This document shows, piece by piece, positions 18,165 through 26,700 of a DNA stretch of 64,000 bases (the stretch's first letter is position 1; the number at the start of each line of letters is the position of its first letter). This DNA is from Fortiea contorta PCC 7126. GTDB taxonomy: Bacteria; Cyanobacteriota; Cyanobacteriia; Cyanobacteriales; Nostocaceae. The position numbers were made by a program, and so were the translations under genes. The notes beneath the pieces were generated by a model. The model saw only the letters and a program-made list of their open reading frames with translations, had not been told where the DNA came from and did not search any database. The stretch is taken from NCBI RefSeq assembly GCF_000332295.1, contig NZ_KB235930.1, forward strand, positions 4,925,895 to 4,989,894. The letters are read 5' to 3'.

Positions 18165-18935
18165 TCAAAAGGGGAAAAATTGCAGTAACACTGAACCAAG
18201 ACTACCAACGAAGTCAAAAAAGCTGGGTTTTCCGGTACTAACTTTACCGTCTTGGGGTGTTTGCAGTTCTTTGAGAAAAGCTTGGGCTGTTAATATTCCT
18301 GAATTATTATTTTGGGATATAAACATTTTTTCTGCCATCTGGGCGTCTTGAAAAGCACCTTGTCTATCTAATATTTGGTAGCGAGCGACACCACGAGCTA
18401 GATAAGCACCTGCGTAGTCGGGTTTCATAGCGATCGCTTGACGAAAATAATCGATGGCTTGTTGTTGATTTCCTTTTTGGGCTTCGGCTACACCCCAAGC
18501 GTAAAATTCTTCAGGTGTGGCGATTTGTGACGGAATACCAATTGCACCTTGCAGGCTTGTACTATTAAGATTTACCCCATTTAATTCTGCATTCATCAAA
18601 TAACTATTTCGCAAATCTGCACCAGCTAAATTTGCACCACTGAGTTTAGCACTACTCAAATTGACGCCAAATAACCCAGCACCGCTTAAATTTGCTCCTC
18701 TTAAGTCTGCGGCGCTTAAGTTTGCACGGCTTAAGTTTGCACCTGCGAGATTGGCTCCGCTTAAATTGGCTCCTGATAAATCGGCTAATACTAAACCTGC
18801 GCCTGTCAAATCACAATTTTGACATTCTTTGGTGGCTAATAAACGTCTCACATGTTCAGAATTAGCGGCTTGTACGCTTGTACTCAGGCTAATTGTGGTT
18901 AAAAATACGGTTATGGCTAAAATTTGACTGTTCAT
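18165..18935 (-). CDS. Exported pentapeptide-repeat protein with TPR tail
   Basis: A 256-residue protein: signal sequence (about 1-23, ending VQAAN), pentapeptide repeats of the A(N/D)LSG type (about 40-130), and a tetratricopeptide region (about 140-210, AEAQKGNQQQAIDYFRQAI, then KPDYAGAYLARGVARYQI). The repeats form a right-handed quadrilateral helix; the TPR part binds proteins. Role unknown, probably periplasmic or thylakoid lumen. The short gap to the PNPOx gene is convergent. Confidence 0.85.
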   Translation of the reverse strand: MNSQILAITVFLTTISLSTSVQAANSEHVRRLLATKECQNCDLTGAGLVLADLSGANLSGANLAGANLSRANLSAADLRGANLSGAGLFGVNLSSAKLSGANLAGADLRNSYLMNAELNGVNLNSTSLQGAIGIPSQIATPEEFYAWGVAEAQKGNQQQAIDYFRQAIAMKPDYAGAYLARGVARYQILDRQGAFQDAQMAEKMFISQNNNSGILTAQAFLKELQTPQDGKVSTGKPSFFDFVGSLGSVLLQFFPF

Positions 18936-19023
18936 ATTCCCTACCAGGGTTAGCTGAGATACATTGATACTTCAGCTTATGATAGGAGGGATTTGTGCCA
19001 ATCGTCATCTTTAGTAGCCAATA

Positions 19024-19182
19024 TTACTCACTGACGTATCTATTAAGTTGAGTAACAGTAACTACTCTGTCATTTTGCCATTTGACTGCTCTGTTAGTTT
19101 GGCTGGAAAAAGACCAATTTACTCCTGCAAATAACTTCAGAGCAACCGTTAGGGTGGCTGCTAGTAAGAGTTTTTCCCGCAT
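19024..19182 (-). CDS. Small exported protein, 52 residues (EKLLLA type)
   Basis: A 52-residue frame starting at ATG 19182, preceded by a good ribosome binding site GGAG with a 6-nt spacer. It opens MREKLLLAATLTVALKLFAG, a signal or anchor sequence, followed by a short polar part ending RYVSE. The opening matches that of the tiny gene at 1817-1969 (MFEKLLLAVTITFSL) in most positions. The ribosome site and this paralogy are the support; there is no known function. It lies on the strand of the pentapeptide gene, 89 nt before that gene's start. Confidence 0.55.
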   Translation of the reverse strand: MREKLLLAATLTVALKLFAGVNWSFSSQTNRAVKWQNDRVVTVTQLNRYVSE

Positions 19183-19759
19183 AATCAATACACTCCATAC
19201 CTGTAAAGCGATCGCCGAACCTTACTTATACTTAAGTATTATTCCTTTTGACTTTCAACCCAGTGATAACCGAAGGTAGTTACAGTGATTGCTATCAAAA
19301 TTAATTGTGATCGGACTCACAAATCATGATTTGAACGTGTTTGTCTAAATGGGTAATAGAAAATGAGGGTTTTCAGATACCCCCTTTTCTTCCTCTTCCT
19401 CGTTCCCTGTTCCCTGACTACGCAAATAGTTTTAGTAATCAAATCGGATTCCTAGTTATCAATATTTTAGACAACAAACAAAAATTTATTGGCAAATTTA
19501 TCAAGAATATTTGCTTTTTACTGATAGAAATATAACCGTCAAGCCTTTGTCTATAACCAATGATAGAGAAAAAAATTATCCCAAGGGATTGATGTAATCT
19601 TAATCCAAAAAAGTATAAATAGAACTAGTTAACCCAACAGACAAACATAGCAGTTCCCAATTACATGAGGTACACACTCTCATCTTTAATCGCAACGAGA
19701 CGTACCCCAGGAAAATCAGAAGTGCTATGAGTAGTTATCCCTATTAAGAGGAGGAAGAA
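19183..19759. promoter_or_regulatory. Upstream region of the stress cluster
   Basis: This 577-base stretch holds no supported gene. A TTCCCTGTTCCCTG heptamer-type repeat lies at about 19403-19418. A possible promoter is TTGATG (19589-19594), 19 nt, TATAAA (19614-19619), which could serve the gene at 19760 with a leader of about 135 nt; the spacing is longer than ideal. Within that leader, 19654-19675 carries an element (CCAATTACATGAGGTACAC-like) that recurs with few changes at 38102-38123, upstream of another gene. The gene itself has an unusually strong ribosome site (GAGGAGGAAG). Confidence 0.35.
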
Positions 19760-21361
19760 ATGGTTGTAGGTGTGCATAGGCGTGCTGTAGGCGTATTTTC
19801 TCACCGTCGGAATGCGGAACAAGCCCTACATGAATTGAAACATTCCGGCTTTCCCATGGACAGAGTATCTGTTATTGCACGGGATGCAGACCGCAAAGAT
19901 GATATTGCTGGTACTCCAGTCCAAGAGACAGTTGGCGATAAAGCTGACGAGGGTGCAAAAGTCGGCGCCATCTCTGGTACGGCTGTAGGTGGTTTAACTG
20001 GTTTATTAGTTGGTTTGGGAACTCTAGCAATTCCGGGAATTGGGCCTATCATGCTCGCTGGCGCCACAGCCACAACCTTAGTCACAACTCTAGCAGGTGC
20101 GGGAATTGGCGCAGTGGCTGGTAGTTTGCTCGGTGCATTGATTGGTTTGGGAATTCCTGAAGAGCGAGCCAAAGTTTACAATGAACGAGTAGAGCGCGGC
20201 GACTATTTGGTAATCGTCGATGGTACTGACGCAGAAATAGCGCAAGCAGAAGCAATTCTGCGTCGGGGTGGGATTGAAGAGTTTGGTGTTTATGACCAGC
20301 CTAACGGCAAATATCCCACGACTAATGTTGCTCATCATCATGTTGCGGAGCATCGAGGTGCAGGTACCAGACATGCTATTGGGTATTTTTCTCATCGCCA
20401 AGATGCAGAAGCAGCTATCACCGATTTGCGATATGCAGGTTTTCCCTTGAGTCAGATTTCCTTGCTTCACAAAAAGCCTTTGGAAGGGGAAACTTTCGTA
20501 GGTGTCAACACTAGCGATCGCCTTGAGTATCAAAGACTAGGGCTAGAAGACGACCGCGCTGAGTTCTATAACGAACGAATCAAGCAGGGAGATTACGTAG
20601 TCGTAGTTGAAGGTACAGACACAGAAATTCAACAGGCGGCCTCAGTGATTAATCGCCATAGCATCCAACAATGGCAAATTCACGAGCCAGGCAATTATAA
20701 TACCTCATCTTCACATACAGCTAAACGCGCAATCGGTGTCTTTTCCCATCGCCGCGACGCAGAAGCAGCATTAACAGAACTACGGGATGCGGGTTTTCCG
20801 CTCAACCAAGTCTCAATCATTGCTAAAAATACCGATGGTACAAACAGCGATCGCTTGACTGGGGTAGACAGAAACTTAGGCACAGGAAATAAAGCTGACG
20901 AAGGAGCAAAAGCCGGAGCTGCGACAGGTGGTGCTATCGGTGGACTAGGTGGCTTATTAGTTGGGTTAGGCGCTTTAGCTATTCCCGGAATCGGCCCTGT
21001 AATTGCAGGTGGAGCAGTAGCGACAGCTTTAGCCACAACCTTAGCAGGGGGCGCAATTGGCGCAGCAGCTGGTGGTATTGGCGGTGGACTGATTGGTTTA
21101 GGTATCCCAGAAGACAGAGCACGAGTTTATAGCGATCGCTTCCAAAGAGGCGACTATCTGCTCGTTGTTGACGGGACAACAGACGAAATTCACCAGGCTG
21201 AAACTATCCTCAAGCGCCGAGGAATCCAAGAGTTTGGTGTTTATGACGCTACCGATATCCCCCAGAGCGATCGTCGTGACGTTCACCAAACCCCAGTTGC
21301 AGATATCCACCGAGATGATCCTACAGTAGTGATTATCGACCGTCGAGACGAGCGACTCTAA
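19760..21361 (+). CDS. Triplicated general-stress (YflT-like) protein
   Basis: A 533-residue protein with three repeats that each begin AVGVFSHRR(N/D)AE and continue with LRDAGFPLNQVSIIA-like sequence (about 8-60, 208-260 and 328-380). Repeats one and three also contain a glycine- and alanine-rich hydrophobic block (GLGTLAIPGIGP / GLGALAIPGIGP) that could insert in or pack against a membrane, and then GIPEERAKVYNERVERGDYLV. The middle repeat lacks this hydrophobic block. The head domain resembles the general stress protein 17M (YflT) domain. A very strong ribosome binding site (GAGGAGG) suggests high expression. It opens a stress-type gene group. Confidence 0.85.
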   Translation: MVVGVHRRAVGVFSHRRNAEQALHELKHSGFPMDRVSVIARDADRKDDIAGTPVQETVGDKADEGAKVGAISGTAVGGLTGLLVGLGTLAIPGIGPIMLAGATATTLVTTLAGAGIGAVAGSLLGALIGLGIPEERAKVYNERVERGDYLVIVDGTDAEIAQAEAILRRGGIEEFGVYDQPNGKYPTTNVAHHHVAEHRGAGTRHAIGYFSHRQDAEAAITDLRYAGFPLSQISLLHKKPLEGETFVGVNTSDRLEYQRLGLEDDRAEFYNERIKQGDYVVVVEGTDTEIQQAASVINRHSIQQWQIHEPGNYNTSSSHTAKRAIGVFSHRRDAEAALTELRDAGFPLNQVSIIAKNTDGTNSDRLTGVDRNLGTGNKADEGAKAGAATGGAIGGLGGLLVGLGALAIPGIGPVIAGGAVATALATTLAGGAIGAAAGGIGGGLIGLGIPEDRARVYSDRFQRGDYLLVVDGTTDEIHQAETILKRRGIQEFGVYDATDIPQSDRRDVHQTPVADIHRDDPTVVIIDRRDERL

Positions 21362-21518
21362 GTAATCACACTTACACAAGTGTCAGACCTTTTCGTGGAG
21401 GCTCTCTATAGCTGAAAGTTAGGGTCTAATCCCTTCTCCCCTCTCCAGGACTTGTATCTTTTGCTCCTCCCACACCCCACTAACCAACATTCGCGTGTTT
21501 ATTTCCACAATCAAATCT

Positions 21519-21980
21519 ATGAAAAAGCTGACTCCATTCTTAATTAGTAGTTTGTTAGTATTTGGCGCCGCAGCTTGTGACGTTGCTTCTAAGACCAGTG
21601 AATCTGCACCCGCTAACCCCAACGAAGCCGCACAAGTACCAAGCGCGGAAGCAACACAAGCAGCTCAAGAAGACGCGCAGAGTGAACTGCGACGCCGACA
21701 ACTCAATCAAGATATTCGCGCTCGTGAAGAGAGAAATAATGTAACAGGTGGCGACGCAAATAGAGCTAAAGCTGACCTAGAAAGCGAAGTTCGCTCTAAA
21801 TTAGAAGCGAATATCCCCAATGGTCAACTAACAGTAAATGCTGAAGATAATGGTACTGTCACCGTTGGCGGAACAGTGAATAATCAACAGCAATTGTCTA
21901 AAATCGAGCCTTTAGCCAAAGAAATCAAAGGCGTAAAAAGCGTAGTGGTTAACGCTAAGGTTGCGCCACCGAATAGTTAA
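21519..21980 (+). CDS. BON-domain lipoprotein
   Basis: A 153-residue protein from ATG 21519 (MKKLTPFLISSLLVFGAAAC). The signal ends at a lipobox-like GAAAC, so the mature protein is probably a lipoprotein. A low-complexity region rich in A, Q and E (about 25-75) leads to a BON domain (about 80-150: KADLESEVRSKLEANIP, GTVTVGGTVNNQQ, GVKSVVVNAKV), a phospholipid-binding fold of stress-induced envelope proteins such as OsmY. An earlier in-frame ATG at 21495 would spoil the signal. It follows the stress protein gene by about 160 nt on the same strand. Confidence 0.85.
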   Translation: MKKLTPFLISSLLVFGAAACDVASKTSESAPANPNEAAQVPSAEATQAAQEDAQSELRRRQLNQDIRAREERNNVTGGDANRAKADLESEVRSKLEANIPNGQLTVNAEDNGTVTVGGTVNNQQQLSKIEPLAKEIKGVKSVVVNAKVAPPNS

Positions 21981-22002
21981 AGTTACCAACTATAAATCCA
22001 AG

Positions 22003-22461
22003 ATGGAAACTGAACAATATCAAGACGAATTAGTCAACAATAACACCATGGAAGGTGCGCTAGCTCTACCTAGTGCCGGTAATGAAAACCTACCAATGCT
22101 ACCACCAGCCAGCGAGCCAGAAACTCAATGGGAGCGTTGGGGTAGAAAAACTAGCGAATTTTTAGAGCAATTACCCGATTACGTAGGTAGGTTTTTTCAG
22201 CAGTACAAACAAGCTCTCATCACTCTGGGTTTAATTCTGTCAGCAATTGTCACAGTTAAAGTAATATTCGCATTACTTGATGCCATTCATGGCATTCCCT
22301 TGTTATCACTAAGCTTTGAGTTGATTGGAATTGGTTACGTAACTTGGTTTGTTTACCGTTATCTAATCAAAACCTCGACTCGCCAAGAATTAGCAGCAGA
22401 AATCAAGGGTATTAAACAACAAATGGTTGGCGAAAAAGCTACAGAACCTTTAAACCAGTAA
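22003..22461 (+). CDS. CAAD-domain membrane protein
   Basis: A 152-residue protein from ATG 22003 (METEQYQDEL). An acidic, proline-containing N-terminus leads to a CAAD domain (about 65-145): LEQLPDYVGRFFQQYK, two hydrophobic segments with TLGLILSAIVTVKVIFALLD and FELIGIGYVTWFVYRYL, and the closing KTSTRQELAAEI. CAAD domains anchor aminoacyl-tRNA synthetases, or stand alone as thylakoid proteins related to plant CURT1, which curves thylakoid margins. Here it stands alone. It begins 22 nt after the BON gene stop and is probably in the same operon. A 30-bp palindrome follows. Confidence 0.9.
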   Translation: METEQYQDELVNNNTMEGALALPSAGNENLPMLPPASEPETQWERWGRKTSEFLEQLPDYVGRFFQQYKQALITLGLILSAIVTVKVIFALLDAIHGIPLLSLSFELIGIGYVTWFVYRYLIKTSTRQELAAEIKGIKQQMVGEKATEPLNQ

Positions 22462-22476
22462 TGAGTTCTGACCTCA

Positions 22477-22506
22477 AATAGAGACGTAAAATTTTACGTC
22501 TCTATT
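22477..22506 (+). terminator. 30-bp palindromic hairpin after the CAAD gene
   Basis: A perfect 30-bp palindrome starts 15 nt after the stop codon; each arm is AATAGAGACGTAAAA read inwards. The core is identical to the palindrome at 12273-12294 after the DUF928 gene. It is followed by an AT-rich stretch. Use as a transcription terminator is inferred from the two similar positions. Confidence 0.6.
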
Positions 22507-22704
22507 ATTATCTAATGGGGAAACTTAAAATTTACCGTTTCGATAACTTGGAGGATTCGTGAGGATGAACTATACATCTCTAGATAGACAAAATTATTTA
22601 TTCCTGCAATAACTTCACTTCTTTAGATAGTATTTTTTTTCCTTGCAAACACATAATCTAGTTCTCGAACTTATTCAACATCATCTTTAAAGAGGACATA
22701 ATTG

Positions 22705-23112
22705 ATGACTAGTAAAAAAGTTAATAAAGCGGTAGATTCATCTCAAAGAGCAGAAGTAGATACCTACGATCGCGGTATCGTACCAGCAGAAACTGCAGCC
22801 CGCAAGGAAAGAGAAGGAGAAAATTTTAAAACACTCCCCACAGAAGAAAAAGAAGCCAGCGCCTTAACTGATGATCAAACTGATAGCGAAAGCATCCGCA
22901 CCACAGACGGCTATACAGTAGACAAAGAAGGCTTAATCAATAACTACGCAGTTGAACCAGAAATGTACTACGAAGTACCTGGAGACGCGAGAGCAGAAAT
23001 TGCTGAAGACACTGCAGAACGCCTAGAAGAACTCGAAGAAGTTAACGAAAATCAAGAAGGTCGGTTAACAGATAAGGGCGACCAAAGAGGTAAAGGTACA
23101 GGTGTCGTTTAA
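22705..23112 (+). CDS. Acidic, probably disordered hypothetical protein
   Basis: A 135-residue protein from ATG 22705, with AAGAGGA about 8 nt upstream (an in-frame TTG lies directly before it). The sequence is highly charged, rich in E, D, K and T and without hydrophobic core, apart from a short conserved-looking middle (TTDGYTVDKEGLINNYAVEPEMYYE). No family is recognised. Its place after the stress protein, BON and CAAD genes suggests a stress-related role, but that is inference. Confidence 0.7.
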   Translation: MTSKKVNKAVDSSQRAEVDTYDRGIVPAETAARKEREGENFKTLPTEEKEASALTDDQTDSESIRTTDGYTVDKEGLINNYAVEPEMYYEVPGDARAEIAEDTAERLEELEEVNENQEGRLTDKGDQRGKGTGVV

Positions 23113-23167
23113 ATAATAATAGACATCTCCAGAAATTAGTTCTGCCTTCGCCCTTTCTTTATTTTCA

Positions 23168-24730
23168 CTAAATCGTAAACGGCTCAAATTCATAATGTTG
23201 CCATTGTCGCTGATACCATTCAGCAACTAAAGGGCGGATAATGAATTTGGGCTGATCTTCACCTTGAACATCGATGCGTAAACCTGAATAAGGGCGTCGT
23301 TTTAGTTCACCTTGACCGTTGCGACCAAGATACAAATGCGATCGCGCCACTGTCTTTGTCTCTTGTTGAATAATTTCTCGCAAATCAGGCCCTTCAAGTC
23401 GCTGACGTCGCAGACTAAAACCGCTACCACCGCAAACAATCCAATTGATATGCGAGTCTGCGTGTCCTGTGTTCTCTGTTTGCAGATATTCTAAGCAATG
23501 AGCATGACCATTTAATACTAAATCCACTAGGGGACGTCCTTGAGTTAAGGAACCTAATGTATTCGCCACTGCATCAAAAACATTACGGAGACGGTTGCGA
23601 ATTGCTAAAGTTTGTGACTGCTGCCATTTTGTCGCCTCAGTCACGTAAGGGGGATGGTGGAAATAAATCACCCTTCCCCTGACCTGGGCGTTATTCCAGG
23701 ATTCTATTAGTTTTTGCTTTAACCAGTTTAATTGTTCGGTATCGGTTTGAGTTTTTTGGTCAGAATTGAGTTGTTTGTCGATATCGACAATTATTTCTTC
23801 AGTTTGAGACAATTTTGCTTGCAAATCGTCTAATTGTTCAGCTTCATCGGGATTTTTAGGATTCAGCTTGGCTGATGCTTCCATAATTCTGGATTTCTCT
23901 TGTTCCATCTGTTGACGACGTTGTTCTAAAAGCCGTCGATCAGCGTCACCTGCTTGTGTTGCAGGTAGAGGTAACGGATCATTAAATGTATTAGAATCCA
24001 GGGCAAAGAAATCTATACCACCATAGCGAAAAGTGTAGTAGCGATTTGGTAAGCGGGTAAAGCGTCCTGGTTGGTAAGCTAAACAGCGTCCGGTGTCGGT
24101 TTTGGCGGTGTAGTGTTTGTCTAGATGATTCTCTAGCTCTCCTGGAAGCTCAAATGCTTTGAGATAATCTAGAAACGCCCTTGCGTAAGCGTCACCAGTG
24201 CGAGAACCATGTAAACCCACATCTAAATCTAGGCGCTTTTGCAACAGATACCGAATGGGTAAAGTGGAGAAGGACAGCAAACTTAACAAAATCGGCAAGT
24301 CGTAGTAATCATGGTTTCCCGGCACTGGTAGAATGGGCAAATTGAAGACCATCCGGTCATAAGCGATTTGATGAGGAGCGTCTCCACCCACCAGAAACTC
24401 TTTATAAGGCTGGATGAAATTCTGTTGGTAGAACTCGCTCGAACCGACTAAATAGATGACATCACCCGTGTGCAGCATGAAGCGACATTGATCGTGATGA
24501 GGCAACATCATCTGTGCTACTTGCCGCTGGGGATTGTGACCTAAATGTTTACCAGAGCCACTGTCACCTATAACTAAAAACGAGAACTCATTATTATCCC
24601 CTTGATTATCTTCCAGCACTAATCGAGTTTGATCAATCCCCATCTCTTGAATCAACGGATCTTGCCAGCGCACCCGTTGATTCATCTTGCGAATTTTATT
24701 AGCGATCGCTGAATCAGAAACTAGTTTCAA
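23168..24730 (-). CDS. Calcineurin-like metallophosphoesterase
   Basis: A 520-residue protein with the full set of metallophosphoesterase motifs: FLVIGDSGSG (about 51-60), HTGDVIYLVG (about 86-95), PGNHDYYD (about 137-144), IYFHHPPY (about 355-362) and NGHAHCLEY (about 408-416). An inserted coiled-coil region rich in Q, E and K lies at about 265-335. Such enzymes cleave phosphomono- or diesters with a two-metal centre; the substrate is unknown. There is no signal peptide, so it is likely cytoplasmic. A heptamer tandem repeat lies directly before its start codon. Confidence 0.88.
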   Translation of the reverse strand: MKLVSDSAIANKIRKMNQRVRWQDPLIQEMGIDQTRLVLEDNQGDNNEFSFLVIGDSGSGKHLGHNPQRQVAQMMLPHHDQCRFMLHTGDVIYLVGSSEFYQQNFIQPYKEFLVGGDAPHQIAYDRMVFNLPILPVPGNHDYYDLPILLSLLSFSTLPIRYLLQKRLDLDVGLHGSRTGDAYARAFLDYLKAFELPGELENHLDKHYTAKTDTGRCLAYQPGRFTRLPNRYYTFRYGGIDFFALDSNTFNDPLPLPATQAGDADRRLLEQRRQQMEQEKSRIMEASAKLNPKNPDEAEQLDDLQAKLSQTEEIIVDIDKQLNSDQKTQTDTEQLNWLKQKLIESWNNAQVRGRVIYFHHPPYVTEATKWQQSQTLAIRNRLRNVFDAVANTLGSLTQGRPLVDLVLNGHAHCLEYLQTENTGHADSHINWIVCGGSGFSLRRQRLEGPDLREIIQQETKTVARSHLYLGRNGQGELKRRPYSGLRIDVQGEDQPKFIIRPLVAEWYQRQWQHYEFEPFTI

Positions 24731-24744
24731 GACAATTTACCTGA

Positions 24745-24870
24745 AGGATGAAGTCTGAAGGATGAAGTCTGAAGTCTGAAGTCTGAAGTCTGAAGTCTGA
24801 AGTCTGAAGTCTGAAGGGTGAAGTATGAAGTATGAAGTATGAAGGGTGAAGTATGAAGTATGAAGGGTGA
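24745..24870. repeat. Heptanucleotide tandem repeat (GAAGTCT / GAAGTAT)
   Basis: About 18 tandem or near-tandem copies of a 7-bp unit, mainly GAAGTCT on the left and GAAGTAT or GAAGGGT on the right, occupy the leader upstream of the phosphoesterase gene. The reverse-complement form (TTCATAC/TTCACAC) is found at 38201-38266. Heptamer repeats of this kind (STRR) are characteristic of heterocystous cyanobacteria. Confidence 0.85.
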
Positions 24871-24918
24871 AATTACCGCGCCTATAAAGCGACTAATCAT
24901 TTACGATCTATTATCACT

Positions 24919-24981
24919 CCCCACACCTCCCACACCTCCCACACCTCCCCATCACCCCACCTCCCACACTCCCCATCACTC
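24919..24981. repeat. C-rich tandem repeat (CCCACACCT)
   Basis: A run of CCCACACCT and CCCCATCAC units fills the gap between the heptamer repeat and the stop codon of the lipid kinase. It is the complement of the G-rich repeat at 26041-26155 at the other end of that gene, so the kinase gene is flanked by the same repeat in opposite orientation. Confidence 0.6.
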
Positions 24982-25947
24982 TCATGTCGCGTCTTTGAGT
25001 TCGATGGTTAAATTAGGAAGTCCGTCTAGTTTTTCTGTCGGTTCTTCTTCTTCAACTGTCGGGACAAAAATCTTTAAACCTGCTGGTACACACTTAACTG
25101 CAATCGGCGTTGTCCCGACTATCTCACCGTCGATCACAACTTTTTGCGGTGGGTCAGTTTTGATTGTAAATTGCTTGGCTCGCAGATAGCCGATGTCGTC
25201 TCTTTCTGCGGCGTTTCCTGATGAAGCTGTTTGGAAGAGGTGGTATGTAGCAGCGATCGCTCCGGCTTTAGTAGTTGGCGCTACAATCGTTAAGTCGAGC
25301 AAGCCATCATCATAAATGATACCTGCTGGCCCTTGAGCTAATACAGAGGTTGCAGGGGCTGCGTTAGCTACTGTCACCGCCGCCGCACTAGTTTTAATAA
25401 TCTTGTCGTCAGTTTCAATTTCCACATCAAAACTCTGTAAATTCCGCAATTGCTGAATTCCTGCCAAGATATACGCCATCATCCCGAAACGATTCTTAGC
25501 TTCCCGGTCTGCTAGTTCTACAGTTTCCGCCTCAAAACCAATACCAGCCAGTAGCACCATTGGTAAATCATTACAATAAGCTACATCTACATCACGAGTA
25601 GCTCCCTGTAAAATTGTTTGACAAGCAGCCTCTATGGTGTCGGGAATTCTCAAAGCATTTGCAAAAGCGTTAGCTGTACCGCGAGAAATGATACCCAAAG
25701 GAATATTAGCTCCCACAACGGCGGTAGCTGCAGCGGATAAAGTCCCATCTCCTCCCGAAGCAATAATTGCATCTACCCCCCGTTCAACCGCCGCCAAAGC
25801 CAACTGATCAGCACCGACTTCCGCTGTTGTCAGGTAAATATCTAAGTCAATTTCTGGCTCTAATAATGCCCTAATTTGTGACAGTGCTTGTTCTGGGTCG
25901 CCTTGACCAGCCACCGGATTGAAGATCAGGCAAGCGGAACGCTTCAT
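24982..25947 (-). CDS. Diacylglycerol/sphingosine kinase-type lipid kinase (YegS/BmrU)
   Basis: A 321-residue protein of the DAGK catalytic family. NPVAGQG (10-16) and the nucleotide-binding ASGGDGTL (63-70) are intact, followed by GIISRGTANAFANAL and the second domain with LLAGIGFEAE. Members phosphorylate diacylglycerol or similar lipids at the inner membrane face. The family length and motif set are normal. The N-terminus begins MKRSACLIFNPVAG, so the start is well placed. It is bounded on both sides by C/G-rich repeats. Confidence 0.88.
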   Translation of the reverse strand: MKRSACLIFNPVAGQGDPEQALSQIRALLEPEIDLDIYLTTAEVGADQLALAAVERGVDAIIASGGDGTLSAAATAVVGANIPLGIISRGTANAFANALRIPDTIEAACQTILQGATRDVDVAYCNDLPMVLLAGIGFEAETVELADREAKNRFGMMAYILAGIQQLRNLQSFDVEIETDDKIIKTSAAAVTVANAAPATSVLAQGPAGIIYDDGLLDLTIVAPTTKAGAIAATYHLFQTASSGNAAERDDIGYLRAKQFTIKTDPPQKVVIDGEIVGTTPIAVKCVPAGLKIFVPTVEEEEPTEKLDGLPNLTIELKDAT

Positions 25948-26040
25948 AGTAGTTAAATTAAGTTGTAATCAATAAAATACCAAACTATTCCTAGCATCCC
26001 CGTTAAATTTAAGCTTCTCTCTATTGGTGGGTTTGTTGCA

Positions 26041-26155
26041 CGGGGAGGTGTGGGAGGTGGGGAGGTGGGGAGGTGGGGAGGTGGGGAGGTGGGGAGGTGG
26101 GGAGGTGGGGAGGTGGGGAGGTGGGGAGGTGTGGGAGGTGTGGGGAGTGTGGGGA
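26041..26155. repeat. G-rich tandem repeat, (GGGGAGGT)n
   Basis: About ten copies of the 8-bp unit GGGGAGGT with variants GTGGGAGGT lie on the plus strand. Runs of four guanines separated by short loops satisfy the pattern for G-quadruplex folding. It is directly joined to the 21-bp array to its right. Long open frames across it are a side effect of its composition. Confidence 0.8.
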
Positions 26156-26157
26156 TT

Positions 26158-26612
26158 AAAGCGTCAGGCTCAAAGGCTGGCGCTTGAGGTTCCAAGGCTG
26201 ACGCTTGAGGTTCAAAGGCTGACGCTTGAGGTTCAAAGGCTGACGCTTGAGGTTCAAAGGCTGACGCTTGAGGTTCAAAGGCTGACGCTTGAGGTTCAAA
26301 GGCTGACGCTTGAGGTTCCAAGGCTGACGCTTGAGGTTCAAAGGCTGACGCTTGAGGTTCAGAGGCTGACGCTTGAGGTTCAAAGGCTGACGCTTGAGGT
26401 TCAAAGGCTGACGATTCGAGGTTCAAAGGCTGACGATTCGAGGTTCAAAGGCTGACGATTCGAGTTCAAGGTTCAAAGGCTGACGCTTGAGGTTCAAAGG
26501 CTGACGCTTGAGGTTCAAAGCCTGACGCTTGAGGTTCAAAGCCTGGCGCTTGAGGTTCAAAGGCTGGCGCTTGAGGTTCAAAGGCTGACGCTTGAGGTTC
26601 AAAGGCTCAAAC
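26158..26612. repeat. Tandem array of a 21-bp repeat, about 21 copies
   Basis: The unit on the plus strand is GGTTCAAAGGCTGACGCTTGA (21 bp; shown in two parts: GGTTCAAAGGC and TGACGCTTGA). Most copies are identical or differ by one base (TTCCAAGG, TTCAGAGG, GCCTGGCG). Around 26405-26475 the copies are 22 bp (TGACGATTCGA) or shortened, which changes the reading frame. Since 21 is a multiple of three and the unit has few stops, long seven-residue-repeat frames are open on both strands, but the 22-bp copies break them. There are no spacers, so it is not a CRISPR array. Confidence 0.85.
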
Positions 26613-26620
26613 TTTAATAA

Positions 26621-26700
26621 CCACACCCCATCACCCCATCACCCCATCCCCCCATCCCCCCATCACCCCATCACCCCATCACCCCATCACCCCATCACCT
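26621..26700. repeat. CCCCATCA tandem repeat reaching into the AtzE gene
   Basis: About nine copies of CCCCATCA or CCCCATCC follow the 21-bp array. The last copies lie inside the 3' end of the amidase gene and encode its final residues (GDGVMG), including the stop codon, so repeat DNA supplies the C-terminus. Confidence 0.75.

Noticed and set aside
19801-20172. 123-residue frame opposite the stress protein
   Set aside because: Antisense shadow of the alanine/glycine-rich repeat; composition mirrors the coding strand.
26158-26612. CRISPR array
   Set aside because: The repeats are directly tandem (21 bp) without spacers, and no cas genes are near.
25953-26626. Long repetitive protein-coding frames (SAFEPQA or NLKRQPL repeats)
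   Set aside because: Several frames are open on both strands because the 21-bp unit has few stops; 22-bp copies shift the frame, and there is no start with a ribosome site.
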